DNA from: Saprospiraceae bacterium
GTDB taxonomy: Bacteria > Bacteroidota > Bacteroidia > Chitinophagales > Saprospiraceae
Assembly: GCA_016715245.1 (NCBI GenBank)
Contig: JADKAS010000033.1
Location: 62,001-126,000, forward strand
Length of the DNA: 64,000 nucleotides
Direction of reading: 5' to 3'
The notes beneath the pieces were generated by a model. It was not told where the DNA came from. It saw only the letters and a program-made list of their open reading frames with translations, and searched no databases. The position numbers and the translations under genes are program-made. Of this stretch, positions 33,976 to 44,210 are shown in pieces. The number at the start of each line of letters is the position of its first letter. Position 1 is the first letter of the stretch.

Positions 33976-36075
33976 ATGTCAAAACAAAACAGATACGTTC
34001 ACAGAGACATCAGCTGGTTGTCATTTAATTACAGGGTACTTCAGGAAGCGAAGGATGTATCTGTTCCGCTATTGGAAAGGCTAAAGTTTTTGGCTATTTA
34101 TTCCTCCAATCTCGATGAATTTTTCAGGGTTCGGGTAGCCAATCACCGTAGTCTGGCAAGGGCTGACAAAGCCACCAAAAAGACACTCGACTTTAACCCC
34201 GAAGATGTTTTGAATGAACTGCTGGACCTGGCCAACAAACATCAGCTGGAATTCAGCAATATATTTGAAAACATGATTCTTCCGGAACTCAGAAAAAACA
34301 ACATTCAGATTATCTCCCGGAAAAATCTGACTAAGGAACAAATTGAATTTATAGACACCTATTTTAACGACAATATGTTGCCGTTTGTACAACCGGTTGT
34401 CCTTGTCGGAAAAAAGGTAAAACCTTTTCTTAACGATGGTGCCTTATACCTGGCACTTCATATGCACAGCAAGGACGTACCTAAACCTATAAGTGAATAT
34501 GCCCTGGTAAAAATCCCGTCTGACCATATGTCAAGGTTTCTCGAATTACCGTCGAAGTCTTCATCGGTCAAACAATTTATCATGCTCGATGATGCTGTAA
34601 GGCATAGTGTGAGGTTGATTTTCCCGGGATATGAAATTCAGGATTCTTTTTCCATCAAATTGACAAGGGATGCGGAATTGTATATCGACGATGAATATAA
34701 AGGGGATTTACTGGCTAAAATTAAAAAGAGTGTCAGCAAAAGAAGTACAGGTCTGACGTCAAGGATGGTATATGACAGAACCATGCCTAAACATTTCCTG
34801 GACTACCTGATGTATGTCTTTGATCTGGAAAGGCTGGACCTTCTGCCGGAAGGAAGATATCACAACAATTCGGATTTCTTTAAATTTCCTGATTTCGGAA
34901 AACAAAACCTGAAAGACCAGAAGTTGCTTCCTGTAAAAATCATGGAACTGGAAGAAAGTGAATCTATCTTTGACAAAATCGCGCAGAAGGACTATATGAT
35001 TCATGTGCCGTACCACAGCTACGAGCCTGTCATCAAGTTTTTTGAAGACGCGGCCAATGACCCGGAAGTGACCCACATCAAAGTTATTCAATACAGGGTG
35101 GCGAAAGTGTCCCGTATCATGATGGCTTTAAAAAATGCGGTTAAAAACGGAAAACAGGTAAGTACATTTATCGAGGTAAAAGCGAGATTTGACGAGGAAG
35201 CCAACCTCAAATGGGGTGAGGAACTCGAAAGCGCAGGGGTCAGTGTTTTTTATTCCATGCCGGGTTATAAAGTGCACTCTAAGATAGCATTGGTGCGAAG
35301 ACTTGAAAACGGAAAACCTACCTTGTTTACCTATCTGAGTACCGGAAACTTCCATGAAGATACCGCGAAAGTATATTCCGACTTTGGTCTGTTTACCAGC
35401 GATAAAAGGATTACCAGCGAAGCCGCTCGTGTTTTCACTTTTCTGGAAACCAAACAAAGACCAATAGAACCTTTCGAGCATCTGGGCATAGGTTTGTTCA
35501 ACCTCAAAGAAAAGTTTATTGCACTGATAGACAGGGAAATCAAAAATGCTAAAAACAGGAAAAAAGCTTCCATGATACTGAAAATGAACAGTATTCAGGA
35601 TAAAGAAATGATTGAAAAGCTCTACGAAGCCAGTGAAGCCGGCGTCAAAATAAAAATGATCATCAGAGGAATCTGTTGTCTTATTCCGGGCATCAAAGGT
35701 TTGAGTGAAAATATTGAAGCTATCTCTATAGTGGACAGATATCTCGAACATTCCAGAATTTTTGTTTTTCACAATGACGGACAAGAAGAAGTGTACCTAT
35801 CCTCCGCTGACTGGATGGTGAGAAATCTGCATTTCAGGGTGGAAACCCTTTTCCCTATTCTGGATGAGGAGATAGCCAAAAGTTTGATGACCTGTCTTCA
35901 GATTCAGATCAACGATAATGTCAAAGCAAGAATCATTGACGAACATCAACTCAATACCTATAAAAAATATTCCAGTGATATTGCTGTAAGGTCTCAGATC
36001 GAAACGTATTTTTATATAAAAAGAAAGGAAGAATCCAAAAATCTCCAGGATAAAACCATTTTACCACAAAATTGA
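33976..36075 (+). CDS. ppk1: Polyphosphate kinase 1
   Basis: A 699-residue enzyme that builds polyphosphate from ATP, reversibly, on the membrane face. Domains in order: N-terminal (DISWLSFNYRVLQEA), head, and two phospholipase-D-like catalytic domains. The autophosphorylated His is in GYKVHSKIALV (about residue 435) with STGNFHEDTA following; the second His is in DRYLEHSRIFVF (about residue 594). Length and motifs are complete. It has its own promoter and is followed by purB, whose start lies 6 bp after this stop. Confidence 0.96.
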   Translation: MSKQNRYVHRDISWLSFNYRVLQEAKDVSVPLLERLKFLAIYSSNLDEFFRVRVANHRSLARADKATKKTLDFNPEDVLNELLDLANKHQLEFSNIFENMILPELRKNNIQIISRKNLTKEQIEFIDTYFNDNMLPFVQPVVLVGKKVKPFLNDGALYLALHMHSKDVPKPISEYALVKIPSDHMSRFLELPSKSSSVKQFIMLDDAVRHSVRLIFPGYEIQDSFSIKLTRDAELYIDDEYKGDLLAKIKKSVSKRSTGLTSRMVYDRTMPKHFLDYLMYVFDLERLDLLPEGRYHNNSDFFKFPDFGKQNLKDQKLLPVKIMELEESESIFDKIAQKDYMIHVPYHSYEPVIKFFEDAANDPEVTHIKVIQYRVAKVSRIMMALKNAVKNGKQVSTFIEVKARFDEEANLKWGEELESAGVSVFYSMPGYKVHSKIALVRRLENGKPTLFTYLSTGNFHEDTAKVYSDFGLFTSDKRITSEAARVFTFLETKQRPIEPFEHLGIGLFNLKEKFIALIDREIKNAKNRKKASMILKMNSIQDKEMIEKLYEASEAGVKIKMIIRGICCLIPGIKGLSENIEAISIVDRYLEHSRIFVFHNDGQEEVYLSSADWMVRNLHFRVETLFPILDEEIAKSLMTCLQIQINDNVKARIIDEHQLNTYKKYSSDIAVRSQIETYFYIKRKEESKNLQDKTILPQN

Positions 36076-36080
36076 CAACC

Positions 36081-37415
36081 ATGCTCCATGCTATTTCTCC
36101 CGTTGACGGCAGATACGAAGGAAGAACCAAATCATTGACACCTTATTTTTCTGAATTCGGACTTATCCGTTACCGTGTAAAAATTGAGATAGACTATTTT
36201 AAAAAGCTCCTTCTTTTCCTGGATAAAAACGGATTCCTGAAGGTAAATCCTGATGACCTGGAACACATCCATATGATCTACCTTCAGTTTTCAACGGAAG
36301 ACGCCGAACATATACAAACTATAGAAAAAACCACCAATCACGATGTCAAGGCAGTTGAATATTTTATCAAACAAAAACTGGAACCCACGCCATTAAAGCC
36401 CTTCCTGGAATTTGTGCACTTCGGACTCACTTCGCAGGACATCAACAATACAGCCATTCCTCTTTCACATAAGGAATGTCAGGACAAAATATTGCTTCCC
36501 ATGCTGAAAAAGCTGGTATCCATCATCCACGAACACGCAGAATCGTATAAAGGTATGCCTATGTTGGCGAGAACACATGGTCAACCTGCCTCCCCCACTA
36601 CACTGGGAAAAGAATTTATGGTTTTCAAAGAAAGGCTCGATGATCAGATAGCCGAATTGGAAAACATCAGGATCAAATGTAAATTCGGAGGTGCCACAGG
36701 TAATTTTAATGCGCATAAGGTAACGTATCCAACACTCAACTGGCCTGAATTTGCCGATGATCTATGCGAGGCATGGGGATTGTACAGATCAAAATATACC
36801 ACTCAGATTGCCCATTATGACGACCTTGCCTCTATAGCCCATGTGTATCAAAGAATAAATACTATATTAATAGACATGTGCCGCGATATCTGGTCTTATA
36901 TTTCGATGGACTATTTCAAACAAAAAGTTGTCGCAGGAGAAATAGGTTCTTCCGCCATGCCGCATAAAGTAAATCCTATAGATTTTGAAAATGCAGAAGG
37001 AAACCTGGGCATGGCCAATGCCATATTAGGTCATCTCGCTGAAAAATTACCGGTGTCAAGATTGCAGAGAGACCTTACGGATTCGACAGTTCTACGCAAC
37101 TGGGGTGTTCCATTCGGCCACATTCTGACCGCTCTCTTTTCTCTGGAAAAAGGATTGTCCAAAATTGTGGTCAACACTAAAAAAATGGACGAAGACCTCG
37201 ACAATAACTGGGCTGTGGTTGCAGAAGCCATTCAGAATATCCTTCGAAGGGAAGGTGTGGACAAACCCTACGAAAGCCTGAAAGAACTCACCAGAGGAAA
37301 GTCTTCCATTACGAAAGAAGACATACACGAATTTATTCAACATCTGAATGTAGGTGAAAATGTCAAACACGAACTTTTGGCCATCACTCCATTTAATTAT
37401 ACCGGATATTATTAA
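36081..37415 (+). CDS. purB: Adenylosuccinate lyase PurB
   Basis: A 444-residue cytosolic enzyme of the fumarase/aspartase superfamily, cleaving SAICAR and adenylosuccinate in purine synthesis. It shows the start HAISPVDGRYEGRT, TSQDINNTA, the ARTHGQPASPTT region and the superfamily signature GSSAMPHKVNPIDFENAEGN. I use ATG 36081; a TTG at 36072 overlaps the ppk1 stop. It stops 3 bp before the kinase gene at 37419. Confidence 0.96.
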   Translation: MLHAISPVDGRYEGRTKSLTPYFSEFGLIRYRVKIEIDYFKKLLLFLDKNGFLKVNPDDLEHIHMIYLQFSTEDAEHIQTIEKTTNHDVKAVEYFIKQKLEPTPLKPFLEFVHFGLTSQDINNTAIPLSHKECQDKILLPMLKKLVSIIHEHAESYKGMPMLARTHGQPASPTTLGKEFMVFKERLDDQIAELENIRIKCKFGGATGNFNAHKVTYPTLNWPEFADDLCEAWGLYRSKYTTQIAHYDDLASIAHVYQRINTILIDMCRDIWSYISMDYFKQKVVAGEIGSSAMPHKVNPIDFENAEGNLGMANAILGHLAEKLPVSRLQRDLTDSTVLRNWGVPFGHILTALFSLEKGLSKIVVNTKKMDEDLDNNWAVVAEAIQNILRREGVDKPYESLKELTRGKSSITKEDIHEFIQHLNVGENVKHELLAITPFNYTGYY

Positions 37416-37418
37416 ACA

Positions 37419-38366
37419 ATGAGGTTACTCACCTATGCTGTAATGTTTTATATGTCAATGGCGCTGATATGGTGGACCATTTTGCTGACAAAAAACAACA
37501 CGGAACTGCTTCATGCGAAAACAGAAATAATTTCCGGGAAAAACCCAAACGATACTAAAGCACTTGAAGAAGTCATCAAGTATCACGAGAGGAAAGCCAA
37601 TATGATTTTAGGAGAAGGCCTTGTTTTTGGCTTTATGTTGATCATAGGTTTATACCTTATACAACGTTTATTCAATAAAGAGATGGAAGGAATTAAAAGT
37701 CAGAAAAACTTTCTTTTGTCCATAACACACGAACTGAAATCACCCATTGCCTCCGTAAATCTGATCACAGAAACCCTGCAGAAAAGAGAACTGGACAAAC
37801 CCACTCAAAACACATTGTTTTCCAATATTTTATCTGAAAGCCGACGTCTTGAAAAATTAATCAACAACCTGCTTTTTTCAACAAAACTACAAAGTGCCTA
37901 CGCTTACAATTTTGAAGACAGCGATGTTTCTGCTATCATCAATGACTTCATTAAAAAATTTCAGACCTTGTTTCCCGGTATTAACATTTCAAAAAAAGTG
38001 GATTCGGGTATTATGGCTAAAATTGACAGAGAAGCTTTTGAATCCGTTATTTCCAATCTTTTGGAAAATGCGGTAAAGTACGGTGGTGAAAATGAAGAAA
38101 TTGAAGTAGAGCTGAAAGAAAATAACGGTGGAATTACGTTTACGGTAAAAGACAAAGGTCCCGGAATACCAAAAGAGAACAGAAAAAAAGTCTTTGAACA
38201 GTTTTACCGTCAGGGAAATGAAGAAGCGAGAAAGACAAAAGGTACAGGATTAGGATTGTATATTGTTAAAAAGATAGTCGAAGCCCACAGAGGAAATATT
38301 GAAATCCTGGACAATATTCCACAAGGAAGCATTTTTTCCGTTTTTTTACCTGTTTCAAAAAATTAA
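37419..38366 (+). CDS. Sensor histidine kinase
   Basis: A 315-residue membrane kinase with two helices (residues about 4-24 and 67-87) enclosing a short periplasmic segment. HisKA has SITHELKSPIASVN (His104), and HATPase_c has NLLENAVKYGG (N), DKGPGIPKENRKKVFEQFYR (G1/F) and GTGLGLYIVKKI (G2). No HAMP or PAS domain. It directly precedes its response regulator (5 bp gap) and follows purB by 3 bp, so expression may be tied to the ppk1-purB operon. The signal is unknown. Confidence 0.93.
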   Translation: MRLLTYAVMFYMSMALIWWTILLTKNNTELLHAKTEIISGKNPNDTKALEEVIKYHERKANMILGEGLVFGFMLIIGLYLIQRLFNKEMEGIKSQKNFLLSITHELKSPIASVNLITETLQKRELDKPTQNTLFSNILSESRRLEKLINNLLFSTKLQSAYAYNFEDSDVSAIINDFIKKFQTLFPGINISKKVDSGIMAKIDREAFESVISNLLENAVKYGGENEEIEVELKENNGGITFTVKDKGPGIPKENRKKVFEQFYRQGNEEARKTKGTGLGLYIVKKIVEAHRGNIEILDNIPQGSIFSVFLPVSKN

Positions 38367-38371
38367 TATCC

Positions 38372-39052
38372 ATGAGGATTCTTTTGGTTGAAGACGAAGA
38401 AAATCTTAATAAGATAATTACCATGAACCTTGAAATGGAAGGTTATGAAGTGGTAAGTTGCGATCATGGAAGAAAAGCGCTTGAGATTACAGAGAATCAA
38501 CATTTTGACCTTCTTATTCTCGATGTAATGTTGCCTGAAGTCACCGGATTCCAGATTTGTGAGAAAGTCCGCCTGCAGAATAAAAAGGTGGGTATTATCA
38601 TTATCTCTGCCAAGGACACTTCTCAGGACAGGATAACAGGATTAAAGCTTGGGGCCGATGACTACCTTACCAAACCTTTTCTGCTGGAAGAATTATTACT
38701 GAGGGTGAATAATGTACTGCGCCGGAGTTCGGAAGAAAAATCTGCAGAATCGGCTATTTTCAAATTCGGCGACAACGAAGTTAATTTTTCAACTTATGTG
38801 GCAAAAGGTCAGCATGGTATGGTTGAATTGACCAAAAAAGAAGCGCTTTTACTTCAGCTTTTACTTGAAAGGCCCAATGAAGTGGTATCCAGAAATCAGA
38901 TACTGCAGACAGTATGGGGTTATGATGTCTACCCTTCCACCCGTACCATCGACAATTTTATTCTTGCCTTGCGAAAGCAATTTGAACCCGACGTGAGGAA
39001 CCCAAGGTATTTTCATTCCATCCGGTCAGTAGGATATAAATTTACACCCTGA
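38372..39052 (+). CDS. OmpR-family response regulator
   Basis: A 226-residue regulator. The receiver domain, residues 1-120, has acidic residues EDEE (7-10), phospho-acceptor Asp51 (LILDVMLPE), the switch region IIISAKDTS and Lys in YLTKPF. Residues about 130-226 form a winged-helix DNA-binding domain (NQILQTVWGYDVYPSTRTID, ending SVGYKFTP). Cognate to the kinase just upstream. Complete. Confidence 0.94.
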   Translation: MRILLVEDEENLNKIITMNLEMEGYEVVSCDHGRKALEITENQHFDLLILDVMLPEVTGFQICEKVRLQNKKVGIIIISAKDTSQDRITGLKLGADDYLTKPFLLEELLLRVNNVLRRSSEEKSAESAIFKFGDNEVNFSTYVAKGQHGMVELTKKEALLLQLLLERPNEVVSRNQILQTVWGYDVYPSTRTIDNFILALRKQFEPDVRNPRYFHSIRSVGYKFTP

Positions 39053-39104
39053 GGTAATTGAATTGATTACCTTACTAAAAATTGTTGTTATACGTATTAA
39101 TGTA

Positions 39105-39146
39105 AATAAAAAAGCGATTCCTAGTGGTTGAAGCTAAGAATCGCTG
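39105..39146 (-). terminator. Terminator of lolA (minus strand)
   Basis: On the minus strand an 8-bp stem AGCGATTC / GAATCGCT (39113-39120 and 39138-39145) is followed by six T. It lies just downstream of the lolA stop. It does not have a T tract on the plus strand. Confidence 0.65.
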
Positions 39147-39176
39147 GGTTGGTAACTGAAAACTGAATTGGTTCTA

Positions 39177-39854
39177 TTAATCAATCCTCAGATCTTCTAC
39201 GCGTACTCCGGGATGTGCTTTTGCATTAAAAACAAAAATCGAAGGGTCGTACTTTTTATTTTGCTCAATTGAGTTTAATTGGAGTGTATATCTGCTTCCG
39301 TCTTTAGAAAACACACGCAAAGATACAAATTTATTTTTTGTAGTATTCACTGTCAGTCTCATTTTTGTGAAATCTGAATTCAGATCAAGAGGCTTAAACT
39401 CAATATCTGCCATAGTGGCTTCTTTTTCCTTTCTTTGTTCGGTAATGGCATATACAAAATTGCCGGTTTCATACATTTTTAAAATCTGTTTCGGAGACAT
39501 AAAACCTCCTGTGGTGGATTCATCAAAATCATTAACCTGCACCTGCTTGTTTTTCTTAAAGTAAATCCAGGTTGATTTACCGTCGCAATACACATCCTGC
39601 TGGTCCATCTTTACCTGAAACTTTTTACCGGATTGTATTAACACCCCTTTTTGTACATCGGGGCTTTGTTTGGGAAGTTCCATGGTAAGGGTAAATCTCA
39701 TTTCAACGGAGTTGTAGGAATCCATTGATTTTTTCAGTTTATCCAGAATGGTTTTTGCTTTTGGGTCGCTGTCGCCTTTTTTTGTGTATGTTTTCGTTTG
39801 GGAAAATCCGTTGAATTGAAAACTTAAAAAAAGAAATATTATAACAAATCGCAT
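39177..39854 (-). CDS. lolA: LolA-like outer-membrane lipoprotein carrier
   Basis: A 225-residue periplasmic protein with a signal peptide (VIIFLFLSFQFNGFSQ). It then has LDKLKKSMDSYNSVEMRFTL, KGVLIQSGKKFQVKM and WIYFKKNKQVQVNDFD, all typical of the LolA half-barrel that ferries lipoproteins from LolCDE to the outer membrane. Members in this phylum are usually annotated LolA. It ends with VRVEDLRID. Own terminator. Confidence 0.88.
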   Translation of the reverse strand: MRFVIIFLFLSFQFNGFSQTKTYTKKGDSDPKAKTILDKLKKSMDSYNSVEMRFTLTMELPKQSPDVQKGVLIQSGKKFQVKMDQQDVYCDGKSTWIYFKKNKQVQVNDFDESTTGGFMSPKQILKMYETGNFVYAITEQRKEKEATMADIEFKPLDLNSDFTKMRLTVNTTKNKFVSLRVFSKDGSRYTLQLNSIEQNKKYDPSIFVFNAKAHPGVRVEDLRID

Positions 39855-39893
39855 TCTTTATTTTTTTAATATGACGCCTTACTGTCCATATTG

Positions 39894-40898
39894 TTACACA
39901 TTAACACCTGATTGTTTAAAAATGTTGGGACTTGTAAGCAGGTCCGTCTCCCATGGCAGTTCTTTTTCATAAGCAAACATTCTTACAGGACAATCTACGG
40001 AACAAAATCTGCACATATCCTGATGACATGGTTCCGTTTGGATTGAAATATCAGTTTGTTCGTTATCAATATGTTGGATAATTATTTTTTTAATTTCTTT
40101 TACCTCCTGCAATGACTCCTGAAGCGTAAAATAATAAGGAAGTGTAAGGTGGAGATCCAGATGAATGTTGTTTCCAAAATGCAAAAGCGTCAATTTATGA
40201 ACATATATCCATTCATTTTTTTTGTGTCCGGCCAGTTCTTTGACTAAGTCATCCAGTTTTTGCACATCGACTTTGTCCATCAAACCCATGGTTGTGTGTC
40301 TCAGGATATCGTAAGCTCCTTTCCAGATAATCAGACCAAACACAATTGCTACCAGGCTGTCTATCCATGTAATTCCCGTAATCAAAACCAGGCTCAAACC
40401 CAGAATAAGGCCCCCGGAAGTATACGTATCGGTTTTTAAATGTTGTCCTCCGGCGACCAATGCCATGGATTTAAATTTTTCACCTGTTTTTATACTGTAA
40501 ACAGCCAGAATATAATTGATCAGCCCACAAAAAGCAATCAACACTAAATCCGAGGATAAATTCTGAATTTCAGAAGGTTGATAAAACCGGACAATGGCTT
40601 CATAAATAATATAGAATCCGGCAATGGCAATGAGCAAACCTTCTATGGATGCCGTTATAAGTTCAATTTTGCCATGTCCGTAAGGGTGATCAATATCTTT
40701 GGGCTTAAAGGAATAACGTAGGCTGAAGTACGTCATAAAACCGGTAAAAACATTGATGGTACTTTCCAGGGCGTCTGAAAGTATACCTATAGACATGGTA
40801 TAAAAATAAGCGGCCATCTTAATAGAAAATACCAGAATGGAAACTATAAGTATCCACTTCTGTACAGAAAGTTTTGAAATTTCTTTACGCAAAGTCAT
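39894..40898 (-). CDS. Cation diffusion facilitator transporter
   Basis: A 334-residue inner-membrane metal/proton antiporter with six helices. Metal-site residues are in SIGILSDALESTIN (helix 2) and HLKTDTYTSG (helix 5), with the HPYGHGKIE loop between. The cytosolic C-terminal domain follows GLMDKVDVQKLDD. Odd: the C-terminus has extra cysteines (CHQDMCRFCSVDC, after TEP), which may bind metal. ATG 40898 is used; a TTG 15 bp upstream overlaps a TAATTTTG -7 box. Confidence 0.92.
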   Translation of the reverse strand: MTLRKEISKLSVQKWILIVSILVFSIKMAAYFYTMSIGILSDALESTINVFTGFMTYFSLRYSFKPKDIDHPYGHGKIELITASIEGLLIAIAGFYIIYEAIVRFYQPSEIQNLSSDLVLIAFCGLINYILAVYSIKTGEKFKSMALVAGGQHLKTDTYTSGGLILGLSLVLITGITWIDSLVAIVFGLIIWKGAYDILRHTTMGLMDKVDVQKLDDLVKELAGHKKNEWIYVHKLTLLHFGNNIHLDLHLTLPYYFTLQESLQEVKEIKKIIIQHIDNEQTDISIQTEPCHQDMCRFCSVDCPVRMFAYEKELPWETDLLTSPNIFKQSGVNV

Positions 40899-41007
40899 AC
40901 ATTTAAACGACAAAATTACGTGATAATATACACATTGTACATATTTTTATTGAAAAACACTTTTTCTGTATAATCAACATTTTTTCAGAATCTTACTTAA
41001 TTTCCAT

Positions 41008-41038
41008 TTTGGTTTTACCCCTTATTAAATTACCTTTG
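41008..41038 (+). promoter_or_regulatory. Promoter of the hydroxyacyl-CoA dehydrogenase gene
   Basis: TTTG at 41008-41011, a 19-nt spacer and TACCTTTG at 41031-41038, matching the Bacteroidota consensus well. The ATG at 41063 is 24 nt further, which argues against using an earlier in-frame start inside the promoter. Confidence 0.7.
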
Positions 41039-41062
41039 TGCTTTCAAATAAAAATAAAAGAA

Positions 41063-41953
41063 ATGCGGCATATTACAGTTATCGGAGGAGGAACTATGGG
41101 AAATGGCATTGCACAGGTAATGGCAACTTTTGGCTATGAAGTTACACTGTGTGATATTTCAGCTGACGCCCTTGAAAAAGCAATAAAAACCATCAGCGGA
41201 AGTCTGGACAGGATGATCAAAAAGGAAATCATATCTGAAACGGACAAATCAACCATTTTGGCCCGTTTATCGACGAATACAGATTTGCCATCAGCCTTAA
41301 AAAATGCTGATCTTGCCATTGAAGCTGCCACAGAAAATGAAGCTGTGAAGATCAATATTTTTAAAACCATGGACCAACATGCTCCGGACAATTGTATTCT
41401 GGCCACAAATACTTCCTCCATCTCCATTACCAAAATAGCCGGTAATACGTCAAGGCCGGACAAGGTCATAGGTATGCATTTTATGAATCCTGTTCCGGTC
41501 ATGACCCTCGTTGAAATCATCAGAGGTTACAGTACCAGTGATGAAGTATGTAATGTTATTACCGAACTGAGTAAAAAAATCAATAAAGTACCACTGGAAG
41601 TAAATGACTATCCCGGATTTGTCGCCAACCGTATTCTCATGCCTATGATCAATGAAGCTATTTACACCTTACACGAAGGTGTAGCTGGTGTCAGTGAAAT
41701 TGATGGCATCATGAAACTGGGAATGGCTCATCCTATGGGACCGCTTACATTGGCAGACTTTATCGGTCTAGATGTTTGTTTATCCATATTAAGAGTTATG
41801 CATGAAGGTTTTGGTAATCCAAAATATGCGCCATGCCCTTTGCTGGTGAATATGGTGATGGCAGGAAAACTGGGTAGGAAAACGGGAGAAGGTTTTTACA
41901 AATATGCTGAAGGATCAAAAGAAGTTGTTGTATCCCCTTACTTCAGTAAATAA
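41063..41953 (+). CDS. 3-hydroxyacyl-CoA (hydroxybutyryl-CoA) dehydrogenase
   Basis: A 296-residue NAD-dependent enzyme oxidising 3-hydroxyacyl-CoA, normally in fatty acid or butanoate metabolism. The Rossmann motif GGGTMGNGIAQVMATFGY is at residues about 8-25, IATNTSSISI is the next conserved block (residues about 112-122), the catalytic His is in GMHFMNPVPVM, and the C-terminal helical domain has MAHPMGPLTLADFIGLD. Complete. The next gene, a CoA-transferase, starts 8 bp later, so they share the promoter at 41008. Confidence 0.94.
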   Translation: MRHITVIGGGTMGNGIAQVMATFGYEVTLCDISADALEKAIKTISGSLDRMIKKEIISETDKSTILARLSTNTDLPSALKNADLAIEAATENEAVKINIFKTMDQHAPDNCILATNTSSISITKIAGNTSRPDKVIGMHFMNPVPVMTLVEIIRGYSTSDEVCNVITELSKKINKVPLEVNDYPGFVANRILMPMINEAIYTLHEGVAGVSEIDGIMKLGMAHPMGPLTLADFIGLDVCLSILRVMHEGFGNPKYAPCPLLVNMVMAGKLGRKTGEGFYKYAEGSKEVVVSPYFSK

Positions 41954-41961
41954 CATCCTTC

Positions 41962-42966
41962 ATGCAGCTGCAAACCTTTTTTTCCAATCTTAAGGTTCTC
42001 GAACTGTCGTCAGTTTTGGCAGGACCTTTGGCCGGAAGTTTTTTTTCAGAACTGGGCGCAAAGGTAACAAAGGTTGAAAACAAAACCTCAGGAGGTGACA
42101 TAACCAGACAATGGTTGTTGCCGGAAGAAGATCCTCAAAAAAAAGCAGGAGCATATTATTACGCTGCCAATTATAATAAAGATGTGGTCTTTCTTGACTT
42201 CAACCAAAAGGAGGATATGGGAGTTCTTACTTCGCTCATACAGTCCCATGATGTGATCATCACCAATTTTCAGAAGAAAGTTGCGCAAAAGTATGAACTT
42301 GAACCTCATACATTGTATGAAGACTATCCTGAAAAAATTATTGTACAACTGAATGCTTACGACTATGAAGACCCAAGACCGGGTTTTGATCTTATCATGC
42401 AGGCAGAAACCGGTTTTATCTCCATGAACGGCACAGAAAAAGGTGAATTATGCAAAATGCCGGTAGCGATGATTGACATAATGGCTTCCCATCAAATCAG
42501 AGAAGCCATACTGATTGCGTTATTACAACGTCAGCATTCACAAAAAGGCAGCCTCATTCATGTATCTTTGTATCAATCAGGGATAGCGTCACTGGCGAAT
42601 CAGGCATCAAACTATCTGACGGCTGGCAAAATTGCCGGACCTATGGGGACACTTCACCCCAATATTGCACCTTATGGTGATTTATTTTTTTCTTCTGACG
42701 GACATAGGTTTTTTCTGGGGGTTGGTTCCGATGTTCAATTTCAAAAACTATGGAAAACCCTGAACTTTTCAGAAAAAGATTACGTTATCTTTGCAAATAA
42801 TTCCAACAGACTTCAAAACAGAACGGAATTACAAATTTTATTGCAGTCAGTTTTTACCCGAAAAACAATGATGGAATTGGAGTCATGTTTTTTATCATCA
42901 GATATACCTTTTGCTGAGATAAAAAATATTAAGGAGGTATTTGAAAATGCTTTGAGTAAAAAATGA
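41962..42966 (+). CDS. Class III CoA-transferase (CaiB/BaiF-like)
   Basis: A 334-residue enzyme moving CoA between acids. The N-terminus LKVLELSSVLAGPLAGSFFSELGAKVTKVEN is diagnostic (split: LKVLELSSVLAGPLAG, then FFSELGAKV), and the likely catalytic Asp is in PVAMIDIMASH (near residue 175). It is shorter than many members (350-400), the missing part being at the C-terminal end. Probably co-transcribed with the dehydrogenase. Substrate unknown. Confidence 0.88.
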   Translation: MQLQTFFSNLKVLELSSVLAGPLAGSFFSELGAKVTKVENKTSGGDITRQWLLPEEDPQKKAGAYYYAANYNKDVVFLDFNQKEDMGVLTSLIQSHDVIITNFQKKVAQKYELEPHTLYEDYPEKIIVQLNAYDYEDPRPGFDLIMQAETGFISMNGTEKGELCKMPVAMIDIMASHQIREAILIALLQRQHSQKGSLIHVSLYQSGIASLANQASNYLTAGKIAGPMGTLHPNIAPYGDLFFSSDGHRFFLGVGSDVQFQKLWKTLNFSEKDYVIFANNSNRLQNRTELQILLQSVFTRKTMMELESCFLSSDIPFAEIKNIKEVFENALSKK

Positions 42967-43167
42967 TCAAAAACCAAACTGAAAATGGTGAGGTTTTTTA
43001 TTCAGTAAGTAATATCGCTTTTACCATAGATTCCCTTTAAATCAATTTTTTTAGTATAGTTTTTGCTATATATTTACTGTAGTATTATGTTTTTTTAAAT
43101 AATTATTATAAGCATCTAGAAACTCATCAATTAAATATTAATAAAATATTACATATATATTTATAAT

Positions 43168-44196
43168 ATGATACATATTTCCAAAAAAATAAAAATTACG
43201 GGAAATATTCTTGTTTTTTTATTATTATTTACAAGAATTTTTTCGCAGGATTTGCATTACAGCCAATTTTACAATTCGCCGCAAAATTTTAATCCTGCCC
43301 GGACGGGGGTTTTTAATGGAGATCACCGTTTTATTGCCTCTATGAGAGATCAATGGAGATTTGTACCGGTGCCTTGGTTTACGCTAAGTGCTGCGTATGA
43401 GAGAAGATTTGCTCTCGGAAGAAATGAAAAACATTTTCTGGGAGGTGGTGCCATTTTTAATTATGACAAACAAGGAGATTCAAAACTCCAGCTGGCTTCA
43501 TTAAATGCAAGTGTTTCTTACAATTACATCCTTCACCCCAAACACATCGTTGGAGCCGGCTTGTTGCTTGGTATAGCCTCGCGTGGATTCAGTGATTCAG
43601 ACCTGACCTGGGACAAACAATGGAATGGAGATAGTTTTCAAGGTTCTCTTGGTTCAGGAGAAAATTTTGATGCACAGAGAATCAGTTTTCTGGAGAATGC
43701 GGTTGGATTAAATTACCGGTTTCAACAATCATCAAGGACGTATTTTGATGTAGGAGGTTCAGTTTTCCATTTAATTAATCCATCAGCCAACTATTACAAT
43801 GCTGATAATACCAAACTTCCAAGACATTTTGCTTATAATATCATTGGCAATATCAGGTTAGTCGATAAACTTGACATCCAGATTCATGGATTACAACAAA
43901 TGCAAGGGAAATATGAAGAAACAGTGGTAGGAGGTTTATTTAAATACTATCTGAATAATAAGCCAGGAAAAGTATTTCATATTCATGCCGGTCTTGGATA
44001 CAGGACATCAAAATCATTTATCCCGACGCTGGCCCTTCAATACAATGAGATATATGCATCATTTAGTTTTGATGTTGACAATAACGAATTTAACAGATTA
44101 CTTAATTCCAACAAAGGCGGTCCGGAGGTTCACGTAAGGTACATAATTACAAATGTTAAACCTGTTAACGAACACAAAGCTTGTCCGATTTATTAA
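43168..44196 (+). CDS. porP/sprF-like: PorP/SprF-family T9SS membrane protein
   Basis: A 342-residue outer-membrane protein: signal peptide (NILVFLLLFTRIFSQ), then DLHYSQFYNSPQNFNPARTG, the hallmark of the family, and about 14 predicted beta strands. Such proteins accompany large T9SS-secreted adhesins and act in their export or attachment (SprF with SprB). The gene overlaps the next ATG (TAATG) at 44196 or lies 14 bp before it, so it is in one unit with the PorE-like gene and the large protein at 46677. Confidence 0.93.
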   Translation: MIHISKKIKITGNILVFLLLFTRIFSQDLHYSQFYNSPQNFNPARTGVFNGDHRFIASMRDQWRFVPVPWFTLSAAYERRFALGRNEKHFLGGGAIFNYDKQGDSKLQLASLNASVSYNYILHPKHIVGAGLLLGIASRGFSDSDLTWDKQWNGDSFQGSLGSGENFDAQRISFLENAVGLNYRFQQSSRTYFDVGGSVFHLINPSANYYNADNTKLPRHFAYNIIGNIRLVDKLDIQIHGLQQMQGKYEETVVGGLFKYYLNNKPGKVFHIHAGLGYRTSKSFIPTLALQYNEIYASFSFDVDNNEFNRLLNSNKGGPEVHVRYIITNVKPVNEHKACPIY

Positions 44197-44210
44197 TGAA
44201 ATATCATCAC